Both the position numbers and the translations under genes were made by a program. The notes below the pieces were generated by a model. That model did no database searches. It was not told the origin of the DNA and worked only from the letters and a program-made list of their open reading frames with translations. A stretch of 63,151 bases of DNA from NCBI GenBank assembly GCA_037442025.1, contig JBBIRB010000012.1:1-63151 (forward strand), in the 5' to 3' direction. The stretch's first letter is position 1. Every line of letters starts with the position of its first letter. Positions 16,231 through 25,658 of this stretch are shown one piece after another. This DNA is from UBA2287 sp037442025 (GTDB lineage: Bacteria > Bacteroidota > Bacteroidia > Bacteroidales > Tenuifilaceae).

Positions 16231-16749
16231 TCCTTCCCAGAATACTATTTCGTTGAGCTGCTTGCGACGAAAATGATTGGAACCCTCCTTGGGCTCCTCG
16301 TTTGGATAGCCTAAAGGAATTAATGCAACAGGACTCAAATTCATTGGCAGCTTCAACACTTCAGAGCACTGCATGGCATCGAATTTACAAATCCAACAAG
16401 TTGCAAGTCCCATGCTTGCTGCGGCAAGGGTAATATGATCGATAGCTATGGCAAGGTCGATGTCGCAATGGTCTTTCCCATCGGCACGTCGCCACGAAAC
16501 TGAATGATCGCCGCATGCAACAATAATTACAGGGGCAGACCCCAACCAGTCGCGTCCGTAGCAAGTTGCCACTTGTTCGCGCATGGGCGATTTTGTTATA
16601 ACTAAAAACCGCCAGGGTTGAGCATTGGTAGCCGAAGGGGCAATTCGTGCTGCTTCAAGAACCTGTTCAATATCGGCCTTCGATACCAAATCGGGCTTAT
16701 AAGCGCGGCAGGAAAAACGCTTGAGAGCAACTTGGTGAAATGGGTTCAT
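16222..16749 (-). CDS. Nitroreductase-family flavoprotein
   Basis: 175 residues. Family motifs include FSCRAYKPD at the start, EAARIAPSATNAQPWRFLV (FMN contact) and the GLATCWI stretch. These enzymes bind FMN and reduce nitro groups, quinones or flavins with NAD(P)H; the true substrate is not evident. It is separated by 10 bases from the small hypothetical gene upstream and may be co-transcribed with it. The convergent metallopeptidase gene overlaps its 3' end by 9 bases. Confidence 0.92.
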   Translation of the reverse strand: MNPFHQVALKRFSCRAYKPDLVSKADIEQVLEAARIAPSATNAQPWRFLVITKSPMREQVATCYGRDWLGSAPVIIVACGDHSVSWRRADGKDHCDIDLAIAIDHITLAAASMGLATCWICKFDAMQCSEVLKLPMNLSPVALIPLGYPNEEPKEGSNHFRRKQLNEIVFWEGLY

Positions 16750-16759
16750 AATTGAAAAG

Positions 16760-17113
16760 TTAGTAGGAAAGCGAGTTGAGCCTTTCGGTTAATTCAACAA
16801 TTCCATCGTAAAAGTCGGAAGCAATGCTATTAAAATACTGTTTACGGCATTCAGCATCCTTGCAGCGTTTTTTTGCCTCGGTTGCGGTACGGCTCAAAAC
16901 TCCCGATTTTCGATGTTTATACCGCACATATCTATCGGGGGTTCCCGAAAGTCTTTTAATTATACTGTTTTGCAATTGCGTGGCATCGGCAATGATGTCG
17001 AGAATATTTTCAACATTCAAAGGGGGTGAATAGGATATTTGGACATAGCACTCCTGAATAAACTGCTCAACCATTACTTTCACATCCTTTTTAAGGTCTC
17101 GAACATTTGCCAT
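16760..17113 (-). CDS. Hypothetical small helical protein
   Basis: 117 residues, charged and mostly helical, with no signal peptide or membrane segment. I do not recognise a domain. Visible features are a run of Arg/Lys around residues 60-85 (YVRYKHRKSG) and two Cys in KRCKDAECRKQYF. It lies 10 bases upstream of the nitroreductase gene in the same direction. Codon use looks like that of its neighbours and the spacing supports a real gene. Confidence 0.7.
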   Translation of the reverse strand: MANVRDLKKDVKVMVEQFIQECYVQISYSPPLNVENILDIIADATQLQNSIIKRLSGTPDRYVRYKHRKSGVLSRTATEAKKRCKDAECRKQYFNSIASDFYDGIVELTERLNSLSY

Positions 17114-17223
17114 GCCTTTAATTTTTATCGATTAGTCCAATTTGATTGTTAAATATAAATCAATTTTTAAACTCTTGTCAATAGCAACTTGCCAATTAGT
17201 AAAATTTAATACTACTCAATTTT

Positions 17224-17688
17224 TTAATATCCGTATGCTCTGCCCTCAATGGTTATGGGTACCACCTCGAATACACTTACATTTTCGAGAGCCGGCCGAC
17301 TGTACGAAAAATTATCGCGCCCCGCATATTTCTTCATTATAACATTCAGAATGCGCTCCTTTTCATTCATTTCGAAGATTTGCTTAATATTACCATGTAC
17401 TAAAACGCTTCGGTACCGCATGGAATAGGAACAGGCAACGCTTTCATTCTGAATACGCATTTGGTAATCGGTACTAAAGGCTACACAAACCCTGCTGTTC
17501 TGTTTCCAAATATCGATTTTTTTCCCCTGAGGGCCTGAGTGTAAAAATAGCCGATTGCCGTGGTAACCAAAATTGAAAGGTAAAACGTAGGGAACTGAAT
17601 CCTCCTGAACCATACCAACATGGCAAACAACGGATGCATTGATAACTTCGTCAATTTCCTGTGCTGATGTAATAAGTCTGCTCTTCAT
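17224..17688 (-). CDS. NimA-like pyridoxamine 5'-phosphate oxidase-family flavoprotein
   Basis: 154 residues with the split-barrel FMN-binding fold: VVCHVGMVQEDSVPYVLPFNFGY at the start is characteristic of the Nim/PNPOx-like family, followed by LFLHSGPQGKK and VCVAFSTDYQ. Members reduce or bind small ligands with flavin; some Nim proteins confer nitroimidazole resistance, but most chromosomal homologues have unknown roles. It stands 15 bases downstream of the OmpA-family gene, so it may be co-transcribed. A 110-base gap without recognisable features separates it from the hypothetical gene downstream. Confidence 0.88.
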   Translation of the reverse strand: MKSRLITSAQEIDEVINASVVCHVGMVQEDSVPYVLPFNFGYHGNRLFLHSGPQGKKIDIWKQNSRVCVAFSTDYQMRIQNESVACSYSMRYRSVLVHGNIKQIFEMNEKERILNVIMKKYAGRDNFSYSRPALENVSVFEVVPITIEGRAYGY

Positions 17689-17703
17689 ACTAAATTCAAT
17701 ATT

Positions 17704-19641
17704 TTACTGTGTGAGTCCAATAACTTTTATTTCTGTTCTCCTGTTAAGGGCCCTGCCCTCATCGGAATCGTTGCCTGCAATTGGCATGGTTTCGCCATAC
17801 CCTTTCCATTTCAAGCGACTGGCTTCCAAACCTTTCGACAATAAATAATTAACTACCGATTCGGCTCTTTTTTCCGACAGTACACGGTTGTCCTCATCGG
17901 AACCTACGCTGTCGGTATGCCCACCAACTTCGATACTTATTGAGGGATTTTTCATCAGCAAATCAACAAGGTAATCAAGTTCCACAACCGACTCCACTTT
18001 CAATTCCCACGATGCCGTTTCGAAAAACACATTCCGCATCACCATAACCTGACCCAGCGAAATGGGATTAAGGTAAATGTTCATTTGTAAAGGCTTTGAA
18101 GCGGTATGGGTTTCAGTTAAATTGAAATGTTGCGAAAAGAAAAGGTAGCTAGGTGCCGAAGCAACAAAGGCGTATGATCGGTTGCTAGGTAGGCAAACAA
18201 AGTAGTTACCGTTAGGGGAAGACGACGACTTCATGATTTGCTCATTAGTTTGCAAGTCGATTAAACTAAAGTTTGCCCTTATGGGCCAATGATTCTTTCC
18301 ATCGAGAATCGTCCCGCTCATGTACGAAACGGGGGTAGGTCTGGCTTTTTCGTGCAGTTCAAACATATATATATCGCGCCCCATTGAAGCCTCACGAACT
18401 GTTGAGAAGTAAGCATTTGTTCCCTTTGCATTTACAATAAGCCCATCCTCATCGGCATGAGTATTTATAGGGTAACCTAAGTTAAGTGGATGGCTCCAGG
18501 CAGTATCGGCTAATCGGGTGCTCTGAAACAAATCGAGCCCACCCATACCCACATGGCCATCGGAAGCAAAGTATAGAGTTTGGTTGTCGAAATGTATGAA
18601 CGGCGATTGCTCGTTAAATGGAGTATTAATTGGACTCCCAATATTCTGGGGTGCTTCCCAATCGTCGTTACCAATTCGTGTTGAGTACCAAATATCGAAT
18701 TGGCCTTTACCACCGGGCCGGTTGCTCACAAAATATAGGGTTCGCCCATCGGGCGAAATGCTTGGCTGTTTCTCGCTGGTTTTGGTCTGGTTAATGGGTT
18801 CGGGCAATCGTACTGGTTTTCCCCAATTACCATCGGTTTGCCAATCGGAATAGTATAAATTACAAACACCATAGCATATGGTGAAATACATCCTTTGGCC
18901 ATCGGCCGTTAGGGATTGGGCGCCTTCGTTAAATCGGGGTGTATTTAGCGGTGCACCCATGGCTCGAATTGGCCCCCATTGCCCATTTTCGCTTCGTTGG
19001 CTGAAGTAAAAATCCTCCTGATTATGCGTACGGCCTGTAATGGTAATACTATCGGTAACAATATTCCTTGTAATTACAAGCGTATTCTCATCGGCCGATA
19101 AGCTAGGCCAGTACTCATCGAGGGGAGTATTAATACTGCTACCGAGGGTTATGGGATTAAAAGGTACGGGGTTCGCAATGGCATCGAGAGCAAACTCGCA
19201 GCTGCTTATTCTGAATTTGGCCATATATGCCGATTCAGCCCTAGTTCGGTTATATGTAAGAAACTTCTGGTAATTATCGAGTGCTAACTGGTAACTCCCC
19301 GATTTGAAATAAATATTACCCAAGTTGTAATAAATATTGGGAAAAAAGTTAGGGTTAATAGCAATAGCTTTTTGGGCACTTGCTATTGCCTCAGCATTGC
19401 GATTAGTTTCTTGGTAAAGCTGCGAAAGGGTAAGGTATGCCTCAACAAATCGCTTATCGGCCTGAATGGCTCTAAGCAAGTGCTTTTCAGCATTTACCAC
19501 ATCGTACCTATCGTACGCATCGAGAGCTAATGCGTAACTGTTGAGTGCCTTCTTGTTTTTTGAAGACAATCGGGGTAACTGTGCGCTTGCCAGCAACCCA
19601 ATTAGGGTAAATGCTAAAATACCAATGGTTTTAATTGCCAT
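17704..19641 (-). CDS. TPR / PD40 propeller / CRD / OmpA outer-membrane-associated protein (PorE-like layout)
   Basis: 645 residues from the ATG at 19641, chosen because it begins a signal peptide (MAIKTIGILAFTLIGLLASA). Domain order: TPR repeats (about 20-150), WD40-like PD40 propeller blades (about 180-415; repeated YFSQR, ISPDGRTLYFVSNRPGG, LYFASDGH motifs), a carboxypeptidase-regulatory-like domain (about 430-510) and an OmpA C-terminal domain (about 520-640; GGHTDSVGSDEDNRVLSEKR) that binds peptidoglycan. This is the layout of PorE of the type IX secretion system, but many Bacteroidota paralogues share it, so the assignment to T9SS is only suggestive. Confidence 0.85.
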   Translation of the reverse strand: MAIKTIGILAFTLIGLLASAQLPRLSSKNKKALNSYALALDAYDRYDVVNAEKHLLRAIQADKRFVEAYLTLSQLYQETNRNAEAIASAQKAIAINPNFFPNIYYNLGNIYFKSGSYQLALDNYQKFLTYNRTRAESAYMAKFRISSCEFALDAIANPVPFNPITLGSSINTPLDEYWPSLSADENTLVITRNIVTDSITITGRTHNQEDFYFSQRSENGQWGPIRAMGAPLNTPRFNEGAQSLTADGQRMYFTICYGVCNLYYSDWQTDGNWGKPVRLPEPINQTKTSEKQPSISPDGRTLYFVSNRPGGKGQFDIWYSTRIGNDDWEAPQNIGSPINTPFNEQSPFIHFDNQTLYFASDGHVGMGGLDLFQSTRLADTAWSHPLNLGYPINTHADEDGLIVNAKGTNAYFSTVREASMGRDIYMFELHEKARPTPVSYMSGTILDGKNHWPIRANFSLIDLQTNEQIMKSSSSPNGNYFVCLPSNRSYAFVASAPSYLFFSQHFNLTETHTASKPLQMNIYLNPISLGQVMVMRNVFFETASWELKVESVVELDYLVDLLMKNPSISIEVGGHTDSVGSDEDNRVLSEKRAESVVNYLLSKGLEASRLKWKGYGETMPIAGNDSDEGRALNRRTEIKVIGLTQ

Positions 19642-19723
19642 GCTAAACCTTTTGTTGGAGAAGCAATATAGCATAAATTGCCCTCTGGCAAAAATTTCAG
19701 AACTAAAAATTAGTTAATTAAAT

Positions 19724-20353
19724 TTATGGTATCCGCATGAATTTGTGGGCCTGCAACGAAACCTGCCATTTGGGGTTGGATTTTACGTACTCAACAAGCC
19801 ACGATATTAACTTATTGTATTGGCTCCACTCGGGTTGAAGATAGAGCCTACAGGTGCTTTTAACCTTCTTGGCATTCTCTTCGGCCCATAATACATCGTT
19901 TTCGTTCTGAATAATAACCTTCAATTCATCGGCTTTAAGATGAATTCCGTCAACAGGTGGTTGTTGTGGTTTTGGTGAAAGGCAAATCCAATCCCAATGC
20001 CCCGTAAGCGGATAAGCACCCGATGTTTCTACGAAGGTTTCTATGGATAAATTTTTTAGTTTCGAGGTTAAATAGTCCAAAGGGTATGCACTTGGTTCCC
20101 CCCCAGTTACCACAACAGCAGTGGCCCCACTCTCAATAACGCGTTTTACAAAATAGTCAACATTAATGGGTTTAAACAACTTGGCATTCCAAGTAAACTT
20201 GGCATCGCACCAGTGGCAGCCAACATCGCAACCACCAATGCGTATGAAGTACGCTGCTTTCCCTGTGTGGTAGCCTTCGCCCTGAAGGGAGTAAAATTCC
20301 TCTACAATTGGCAACAACCTTCCATTTTCTAATATCTCATTATCTACGTGCAT
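19724..20353 (-). CDS. queE: QueE, 7-carboxy-7-deazaguanine synthase
   Basis: 209 residues from the ATG at 20353, 8 bases after the upstream stop; a longer reading would overlap the nucleotidase gene. The radical-SAM cluster motif is CDVGCHWC (C-x3-C-x2-C) as in QueE, preceded by the hallmark EEFYSLQGEGYHTGK. VTGGEPSAYPL and LSPKPQQPP are also typical. QueE converts 6-carboxy-tetrahydropterin to 7-carboxy-7-deazaguanine in the queuosine pathway. No queC or queD is next to it. Confidence 0.93.
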   Translation of the reverse strand: MHVDNEILENGRLLPIVEEFYSLQGEGYHTGKAAYFIRIGGCDVGCHWCDAKFTWNAKLFKPINVDYFVKRVIESGATAVVVTGGEPSAYPLDYLTSKLKNLSIETFVETSGAYPLTGHWDWICLSPKPQQPPVDGIHLKADELKVIIQNENDVLWAEENAKKVKSTCRLYLQPEWSQYNKLISWLVEYVKSNPKWQVSLQAHKFMRIP

Positions 20354-20361
20354 ATTCAAAC

Positions 20362-22125
20362 CTATTGGTTGCCAAATAAAAGGAGCCAGTCGTTCTGGAG
20401 TATAACTTGCAGTTGTTCGCTGGGTTCTATCATCCAATTATTTGGTACAGTAGGGATTATTCTGCCATTTCTTTCAATCCATTTTATCAAATAGTACCTC
20501 ATGTCCATGGGCGAAGCGCTTATGAGCCTGTTGCGAACATCGTTTCTTGAAAGGCCTACACCATCGACCAAATGCCCTCCCCCGCCATTACCACGGTACG
20601 AGTTAAGGGCAACCCGATACATTTTATCCATATGGAATGGTTCGCCATTCTCCATGTTCAGAATGGTCACCCTTTCTCCAATGGGTTTGGCAAGATCGAT
20701 AATATAATTAATTCCCGCAGCTGAATCGAAGTTGTAGTAGCTGGAGGCCAAAATTGCTCTACCATTGCTGTTATAACTCAACTTACCATCGGGGCTTTTT
20801 CTCAGTTTTAATGCATTAAATGCAATTTGGGCTGGGGATTCGAACCATAGGTTTGCTGAAAATTCCAAATAACTTTTAATTTCATGCCCATACAGGTTCA
20901 CTACATAAAGCAGGTTTTCGTAACTGTAGAGTTTAAAAACATCGCGCACAAAAACGGGTCCCTTTTCAATAGTTGCATCGAACATAAGAGGAGCCGCGAA
21001 GGAAATATGGGCATCGCTGAGATTAAGCTGAACAGTATGAATCAGATTCATAAAAGCCGAAGGACCAAAGTAGGCATCGCGCGTTGAAACCGATTCGGAA
21101 AATGATCCAATTCGCCTATCGACAAACGCAGCAACATTGGCCGAAAAATCGATAAATTTGGCCACATATTGCGGATCGGGAATCATGCTTGTAACATCCA
21201 CCAAAGAACCCTTTAACGCTTTGCTCAGAACTTTTCCACTTGCCGAAAGTTCAATTTCAATTTGAATATCGGAAACCAATCGCCCCTGGGATCCTGGGTC
21301 AATAATTAGAACCGAGTCGCCTGTTACATTGGCTACCTTAAAGCATACTCTGTCGTGGTCGTGACCAATAAGAATGGCATCGAAACCCGGAACCCTTTGT
21401 GCCACAAGCATCGAAGCATTTTCATTTTTACTCTGATTTGGGTTCTGACCTTCATAACCAGCGTTATGACCCGCATGAAACAGGCCTATAATCAAATGGG
21501 GATTCTCCTTTAATCTTATTGTATCCATCCACATTTGGGCTGTTTCTATCATATCGGCAAACTCCATGTTGGGCCATAACGAAGGCGAGAGCCAATTAGG
21601 AATACCTGGAGTGGTGAGCCCCAAAACTGCAATGCGAACTCCCTTTCGCTTAATAATATGGTAAGGTTTAAAGTAAGGTTTACCCGTTTTGGTATGAATT
21701 GTATTTGCCGATAGCCACGGAAAATTGAACTGTTCTACCAGTTTATTGTACACATTTGGTCCGGCTTCTATGTCGTGATTTCCGGGTGTGGCTGCGTCGT
21801 ACCCCATGTAATTCAATATTTGAGCAGCAATATGGGTAGTAGAAGTATCGATAAAATTGGCGTAGTAAACGGTGGGTTGCCCCTGAAGCAAGTCGCCATT
21901 GTCGAGAAGCACAACTCCTTGGGGATTTTTGCTTCTCTCTGCATTTACATAGGATGAAACTTGCGAAAGGCCATAATCAACCGCACGGTTGTTAATATAG
22001 TCGAATGGGAAAAAGGCTCCATGAATGTCGGATGTTTGAATAATTTTTAGCGATACTTTACCCTGAGAAAAGGTAACAGACTGAACCAAAAAGAGCAGGG
22101 CTGCTAGAAGTAACCGTATATACAT
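20362..22125 (-). CDS. Periplasmic 5'-nucleotidase / 2',3'-cyclic phosphodiesterase family
   Basis: 587 residues from the ATG at 22125, which begins a signal peptide (MYIRLLLAALLFLVQSV). The calcineurin-like metallophosphoesterase domain shows IIQTSDIHGAFFPFD, GDLLQG, TPGNHDIEAG, LFHAGHNAG and IGHDHDRV, the full set of metal ligands. The C-terminal 5_nucleotid_C substrate domain covers about 330-560 (GNGGGGHLVDG near its end). It probably salvages extracellular nucleotides. It overlaps nothing and is followed 8 bases later by queE, suggesting one transcript. Confidence 0.92.
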   Translation of the reverse strand: MYIRLLLAALLFLVQSVTFSQGKVSLKIIQTSDIHGAFFPFDYINNRAVDYGLSQVSSYVNAERSKNPQGVVLLDNGDLLQGQPTVYYANFIDTSTTHIAAQILNYMGYDAATPGNHDIEAGPNVYNKLVEQFNFPWLSANTIHTKTGKPYFKPYHIIKRKGVRIAVLGLTTPGIPNWLSPSLWPNMEFADMIETAQMWMDTIRLKENPHLIIGLFHAGHNAGYEGQNPNQSKNENASMLVAQRVPGFDAILIGHDHDRVCFKVANVTGDSVLIIDPGSQGRLVSDIQIEIELSASGKVLSKALKGSLVDVTSMIPDPQYVAKFIDFSANVAAFVDRRIGSFSESVSTRDAYFGPSAFMNLIHTVQLNLSDAHISFAAPLMFDATIEKGPVFVRDVFKLYSYENLLYVVNLYGHEIKSYLEFSANLWFESPAQIAFNALKLRKSPDGKLSYNSNGRAILASSYYNFDSAAGINYIIDLAKPIGERVTILNMENGEPFHMDKMYRVALNSYRGNGGGGHLVDGVGLSRNDVRNRLISASPMDMRYYLIKWIERNGRIIPTVPNNWMIEPSEQLQVILQNDWLLLFGNQ

Positions 22126-22256
22126 GTTGTGTTTATTATTTGAGTTTTGGGGCGGAAGCAAAAAACATGCCCTTATACGGAAAGGAAAATTTTTGGCTTA
22201 AAAATAAAAGATGTTATTTAGCAGCCCCATTCGAATTGCCCAAAAACACGAAGAAA

Positions 22257-23696
22257 CTACTTCCATGATTTAATTAGAAAGAACATAAGAAAACCGTAAA
22301 TTTCTAATCGGCCCAGCAGCATATTGAACGAAAGCAAAAGTTTACCCAGAGTGGGAATTGTTGCATAGGTTGCAGCCGATCCAACCTCTCCAAAACCAGG
22401 GCCAACGGTACTTATTGTAGCTGCCGATGCCGAGAAAGCAGTTGTAATGTCGACACCCATGGCTGAAAGTGCCAGCCCGTTAAAGAAAAGTATTAGAATA
22501 TAAAGAACTATAAAGAGCAGCACTGCATCAACGGTTTCATCATCAACAATCTGGCCATCGACCTTAACAGGAATAACCGCTTGCGGATGTTGCAGTTTCA
22601 GTACCTGCCGTTTCAAACTTTGAAAAAAAACAACCATCCTGTCAACCTTTATACCTCCAGCCGTTGATCCTGCGCAGGCGCATTGAAACGAAAAGTAAAT
22701 TAAAATCAGAATAGAAAATGGGGGCCAAAGCGTTGTATCGCAGGTTGCGTAGCCAGTAGTAGTTGAAATTGAAACCACCTGAAACGCCGAATAGCGCAAA
22801 GCTTCTCCCCATGTACTATAATTGGCACCTTTAGTATTGAGTGTTACTAAAATTACCCCCAACAGCATAGCAAATGCATAAAACTTAACTACCGATGATT
22901 TGTACCATTTAACTCCCCTAAATGTGAAGAAAGAGAATAGGATTCCGAAATGGATTCCCGACAGGAACATGAAAACAATGACAACCACTTCAACCCCTAA
23001 GTTGTTGAAATGCCCAATGCTTGCATTTTTTGTTGAAAACCCCCCCGTTGCAACGGTACCAAAAGTATGCGTTACTGCATCGAAGGCCGACATGCCAAAA
23101 AGCATAAGCAGAATGGTTTCGGCAATCGTAAGACCTAAATATACCGAAAGGATTATACGTAGTGTTTTTTGAGTACGATAACGAAAATCGGTTTTGGCCA
23201 GTGGCGACATCTCAATCTTTGAAAGGGTAATGCGCGCATTGCCCATGGCAGGCAGCACGACCAAAACAAAAAGTACAATTCCAATACCACCCATCCAATG
23301 GGTAGACGAGCGCCAAAACAGAATGCCGTGCGGCAATACCTCTATATCGGTTAGAATGGTTGAGCCAGTAGTAGTGTAACCCGAAACCGATTCGAACCAG
23401 GCATTCATTATGGTAAACTCCCCTCCATATAACAAATACGGGAGCATACTATAAAGGCAAACGAACAGCCATCCTAAAACCACAATTAAATATCCCTCCT
23501 TATTGCTCAGCTGTTTAGGTGCAGGAATAAAAATAATAGGAAAAATACCTGTAATGGTCACCAGAATTGCACTTAGCAGTAAGGGTACCTGCGCACCATC
23601 GGCATTATAAACCGAAATAAAAAAGGAAATGAACATGAATGCCGCCACAAGAAGCAGAATAATGCCAATGTATCGAATTACAACGTGTAACCGCAT
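22257..23696 (-). CDS. trkH: TrkH-type potassium uptake channel subunit
   Basis: 479 residues, highly hydrophobic. Four selectivity-filter loops are visible, each with its Gly: TTGSTI, ATGGFS, TTTGYA and VGPGFG. This is the TrkH/KtrB superfamily fold of K+ (or Na+/K+) translocators of the inner membrane. No TrkA-type regulatory subunit lies beside it. Instead its ATG lies 3 bases after the stop of a HAMP-containing sensor-like gene, so the two are almost certainly translated from one message. Confidence 0.94.
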   Translation of the reverse strand: MRLHVVIRYIGIILLLVAAFMFISFFISVYNADGAQVPLLLSAILVTITGIFPIIFIPAPKQLSNKEGYLIVVLGWLFVCLYSMLPYLLYGGEFTIMNAWFESVSGYTTTGSTILTDIEVLPHGILFWRSSTHWMGGIGIVLFVLVVLPAMGNARITLSKIEMSPLAKTDFRYRTQKTLRIILSVYLGLTIAETILLMLFGMSAFDAVTHTFGTVATGGFSTKNASIGHFNNLGVEVVVIVFMFLSGIHFGILFSFFTFRGVKWYKSSVVKFYAFAMLLGVILVTLNTKGANYSTWGEALRYSAFQVVSISTTTGYATCDTTLWPPFSILILIYFSFQCACAGSTAGGIKVDRMVVFFQSLKRQVLKLQHPQAVIPVKVDGQIVDDETVDAVLLFIVLYILILFFNGLALSAMGVDITTAFSASAATISTVGPGFGEVGSAATYATIPTLGKLLLSFNMLLGRLEIYGFLMFFLIKSWK

Positions 23697-23699
23697 ATT

Positions 23700-24464
23700 C
23701 TATTCACCCTTTTTTTGTGAACCAGCCCGATAATAGTTAATGAGGCTTGCAATCGACTCCCTCAGGGTATAAATCTCATCCTTGGTTTCGATGGGCACAT
23801 CGAAGGGTTTCTTGAATTTCACATAATCGTTAATGGCCCTGGTTAGCCTAATTATTGGCGATACAAAAAAATAGTTTACCAGGTATATAAACACTAAAGT
23901 AAAAATAATGCTTGTAACAATAACAATTAGGCCAGGGATACCAACGCGCTGCGAACTGGTTTCTAGAAAGGCTGCCGTTTTGTAAAGTGCGCTTTGATTC
24001 AAGGTCATGAGCTGCTTCATATGATAAGCAACTTTTATATACGAAGGGTGAACCTCTTCGAGAAAAATACTTAGTTCACAATTTTTAAGTTCGAAATAGC
24101 GAACAGAAGTTAAATAAAAAGCTTTATAGGCTGTTATTATAGAGTCTAAATACTTTTTTTCCGATTCTATCACAAGAGTAGTTCGCGCACTATCAATATT
24201 TAATTCAATAACCTTGGCCGATATTTTAAATGATTTTAAATGAACTGTATCGCCGCTGCTAGTAAAAGCAAGCAAAGCCTTCTCTTGTTGTTCAATAGCA
24301 TCGAGCATTTGACGTGAAAAGTAAATGCTCCTATAATTATCGGTAATTAGCCCCTTAACCGCTCTTCCCAATTTATTCAACTCGAAAAGCGAAAGGGCCC
24401 CCGAAATGAATAGCATTAGCACAAGGATAAGGAAGCCTAGTAGAATTTTGGTTCGAATGCTCAT
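23700..24464 (-). CDS. Four-helix-bundle sensor with HAMP but no output domain
   Basis: 254 residues. An N-terminal membrane helix (ILLGFLILVLMLFISGALSL) is followed by an all-helical periplasmic domain of about 145 residues resembling the 4HB_MCP sensor. A second membrane helix (LIVIVTSIIFTLVFIYLVNY) leads to a HAMP-like linker (SPIIRLTRAINDYVKFKKPF onward). The protein ends about 50 residues later with SLINYYRAGSQKKGE, where a HisKA or MCP domain would normally begin. An A7 run lies just before the stop, but neither kinase nor receptor sequence follows in any frame because trkH starts at once. It may gate TrkH directly. Confidence 0.8.
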   Translation of the reverse strand: MSIRTKILLGFLILVLMLFISGALSLFELNKLGRAVKGLITDNYRSIYFSRQMLDAIEQQEKALLAFTSSGDTVHLKSFKISAKVIELNIDSARTTLVIESEKKYLDSIITAYKAFYLTSVRYFELKNCELSIFLEEVHPSYIKVAYHMKQLMTLNQSALYKTAAFLETSSQRVGIPGLIVIVTSIIFTLVFIYLVNYFFVSPIIRLTRAINDYVKFKKPFDVPIETKDEIYTLRESIASLINYYRAGSQKKGE

Positions 24465-24586
24465 GGTGTAAATATTTTATGCAAATTTACAAGTATGAAC
24501 GAAACAGGGTAGCCTAATGAACTTATTTTTTTCGTTTCGCAAGAAAGGGAACTTCCAATTGTCAAAAGGGTATTAATAGCCTTACA

Positions 24587-25189
24587 ATGTCGTTAACCGA
24601 CCAAGAACTAGTTAAACAAATACAGGTTGAACACAGCTCAACAGCCTTTAGCCAACTGGTTGAGAGGTACCAACTGAAAGTATTGCGCATTTGCAAGGGC
24701 TTTGTAAGCCAAATGGCCGATGCGGAAGATATAACTCAGGATGTTTTCATTGAGGTGCTTCGCTCCATTGGTTCTTTCCGGGGCGAATCGCAATTCTCGA
24801 CCTGGATCTATCGAATTGCTGTAAACAAGTCGATAAACTTCATAAACAAAAAGAAACGCGAGCGCATTTTTCAGAGCATTGAGGGGTTTTTTCATAAGGG
24901 CAGCGAGATTGTGTATAACCTTTCCGATGAAGGACAATTTGCAGCCGATAAAGCTCTTGGCATTAACGAAACGCGGGCATTACTGAAAAGGGCTTTGAAT
25001 GGCTTGCCCGAAAACCAACGAATTGCCTTTGTTCTGGCCAAATACCAGGACCTTAGTTACAAAGAAATTGCTGAGGTAATGGGACTTTCCCTGTCGGCAG
25101 TTGAATCTCTTCTTTTCAGAGCAAAAAGTAACCTTCAGAAAAGTATTTTAGAAAAAAATCGGGTTCCTAACACAAGTTTTTCCAAATAG
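24587..25189 (+). CDS. ECF-type RNA polymerase sigma factor
   Basis: 200 residues. Region 2 is seen in DAEDITQDVFIEVLRSI, followed by FSTWIYRIAVNKSINF. Region 4 is LPENQRIAFVLAKYQDLSY, then KEIAEVMGLSLSAVESLLFR. It heads a four-gene plus-strand operon with an anti-sigma factor 2 bases downstream and two Spy-like periplasmic proteins. This makes it an envelope- or metal-stress sigma factor in the way of CnrH/CnrY/CnrX, by analogy only. Confidence 0.95.
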   Translation: MSLTDQELVKQIQVEHSSTAFSQLVERYQLKVLRICKGFVSQMADAEDITQDVFIEVLRSIGSFRGESQFSTWIYRIAVNKSINFINKKKRERIFQSIEGFFHKGSEIVYNLSDEGQFAADKALGINETRALLKRALNGLPENQRIAFVLAKYQDLSYKEIAEVMGLSLSAVESLLFRAKSNLQKSILEKNRVPNTSFSK

Positions 25190-25191
25190 CA

Positions 25192-25647
25192 ATGTCAAAA
25201 CTTCAAACAAGCAAATCAATGAATTGCAGAACAGTAAATACCAATTTGAGTTCGTTTATCGACGGGAACTTGCCATTCGAAGCTCAGCAGGAGATAGCAA
25301 TTCACCTCAATTCGTGCAGCCAATGCAAATATAAACTTCTAGATCTAAAGCGCGTTTTAGAAGAAGTTGAAATTGAAAAAAACGAGCTGAATGCGAACCC
25401 ATTCTTGGCTCAAAAAATTTGGTCAATGGCAGAGCCCATGGTCGCACCCATAATTCCGCTGCGTGCAAAAACCATTGTAACCATTGCAGCAGCAGGTTTG
25501 GCTATTGGGTTAATCATAGGTTCGCTAACCAATAACTTTAATTCCAACTCCATTCAAGGTTCTGATCAAACATGGGAGCAACTGGCCGAAGACTATTTCC
25601 CTTCGGAAAACCTTTCTCCTTACGATAATATTTCTAACAATCAATAA
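25192..25647 (+). CDS. Membrane-bound anti-sigma factor with zinc-finger motif
   Basis: 151 residues. The N-terminal HC2-type zinc-binding anti-sigma domain has HLNSCSQC (H-x3-C-x2-C). A single membrane helix (IVTIAAAGLAIGLIIGSL, about 100-118) and a short periplasmic tail follow. It begins 2 bases after the sigma-factor stop, or at the ATG at 25219 with a shorter N-terminus. It should hold the sigma factor at the membrane until a signal arrives; the Spy-like proteins downstream could form the periplasmic sensor. Confidence 0.88.
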   Translation: MSKLQTSKSMNCRTVNTNLSSFIDGNLPFEAQQEIAIHLNSCSQCKYKLLDLKRVLEEVEIEKNELNANPFLAQKIWSMAEPMVAPIIPLRAKTIVTIAAAGLAIGLIIGSLTNNFNSNSIQGSDQTWEQLAEDYFPSENLSPYDNISNNQ

Positions 25648-25658
25648 GACAAATAGCG

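Noticed and set aside
20820..20850. GGATTCGAACC-like string resembling a tRNA T-arm
   Set aside because: It lies within the 5'-nucleotidase coding sequence and no acceptor or anticodon arms can be built around it.
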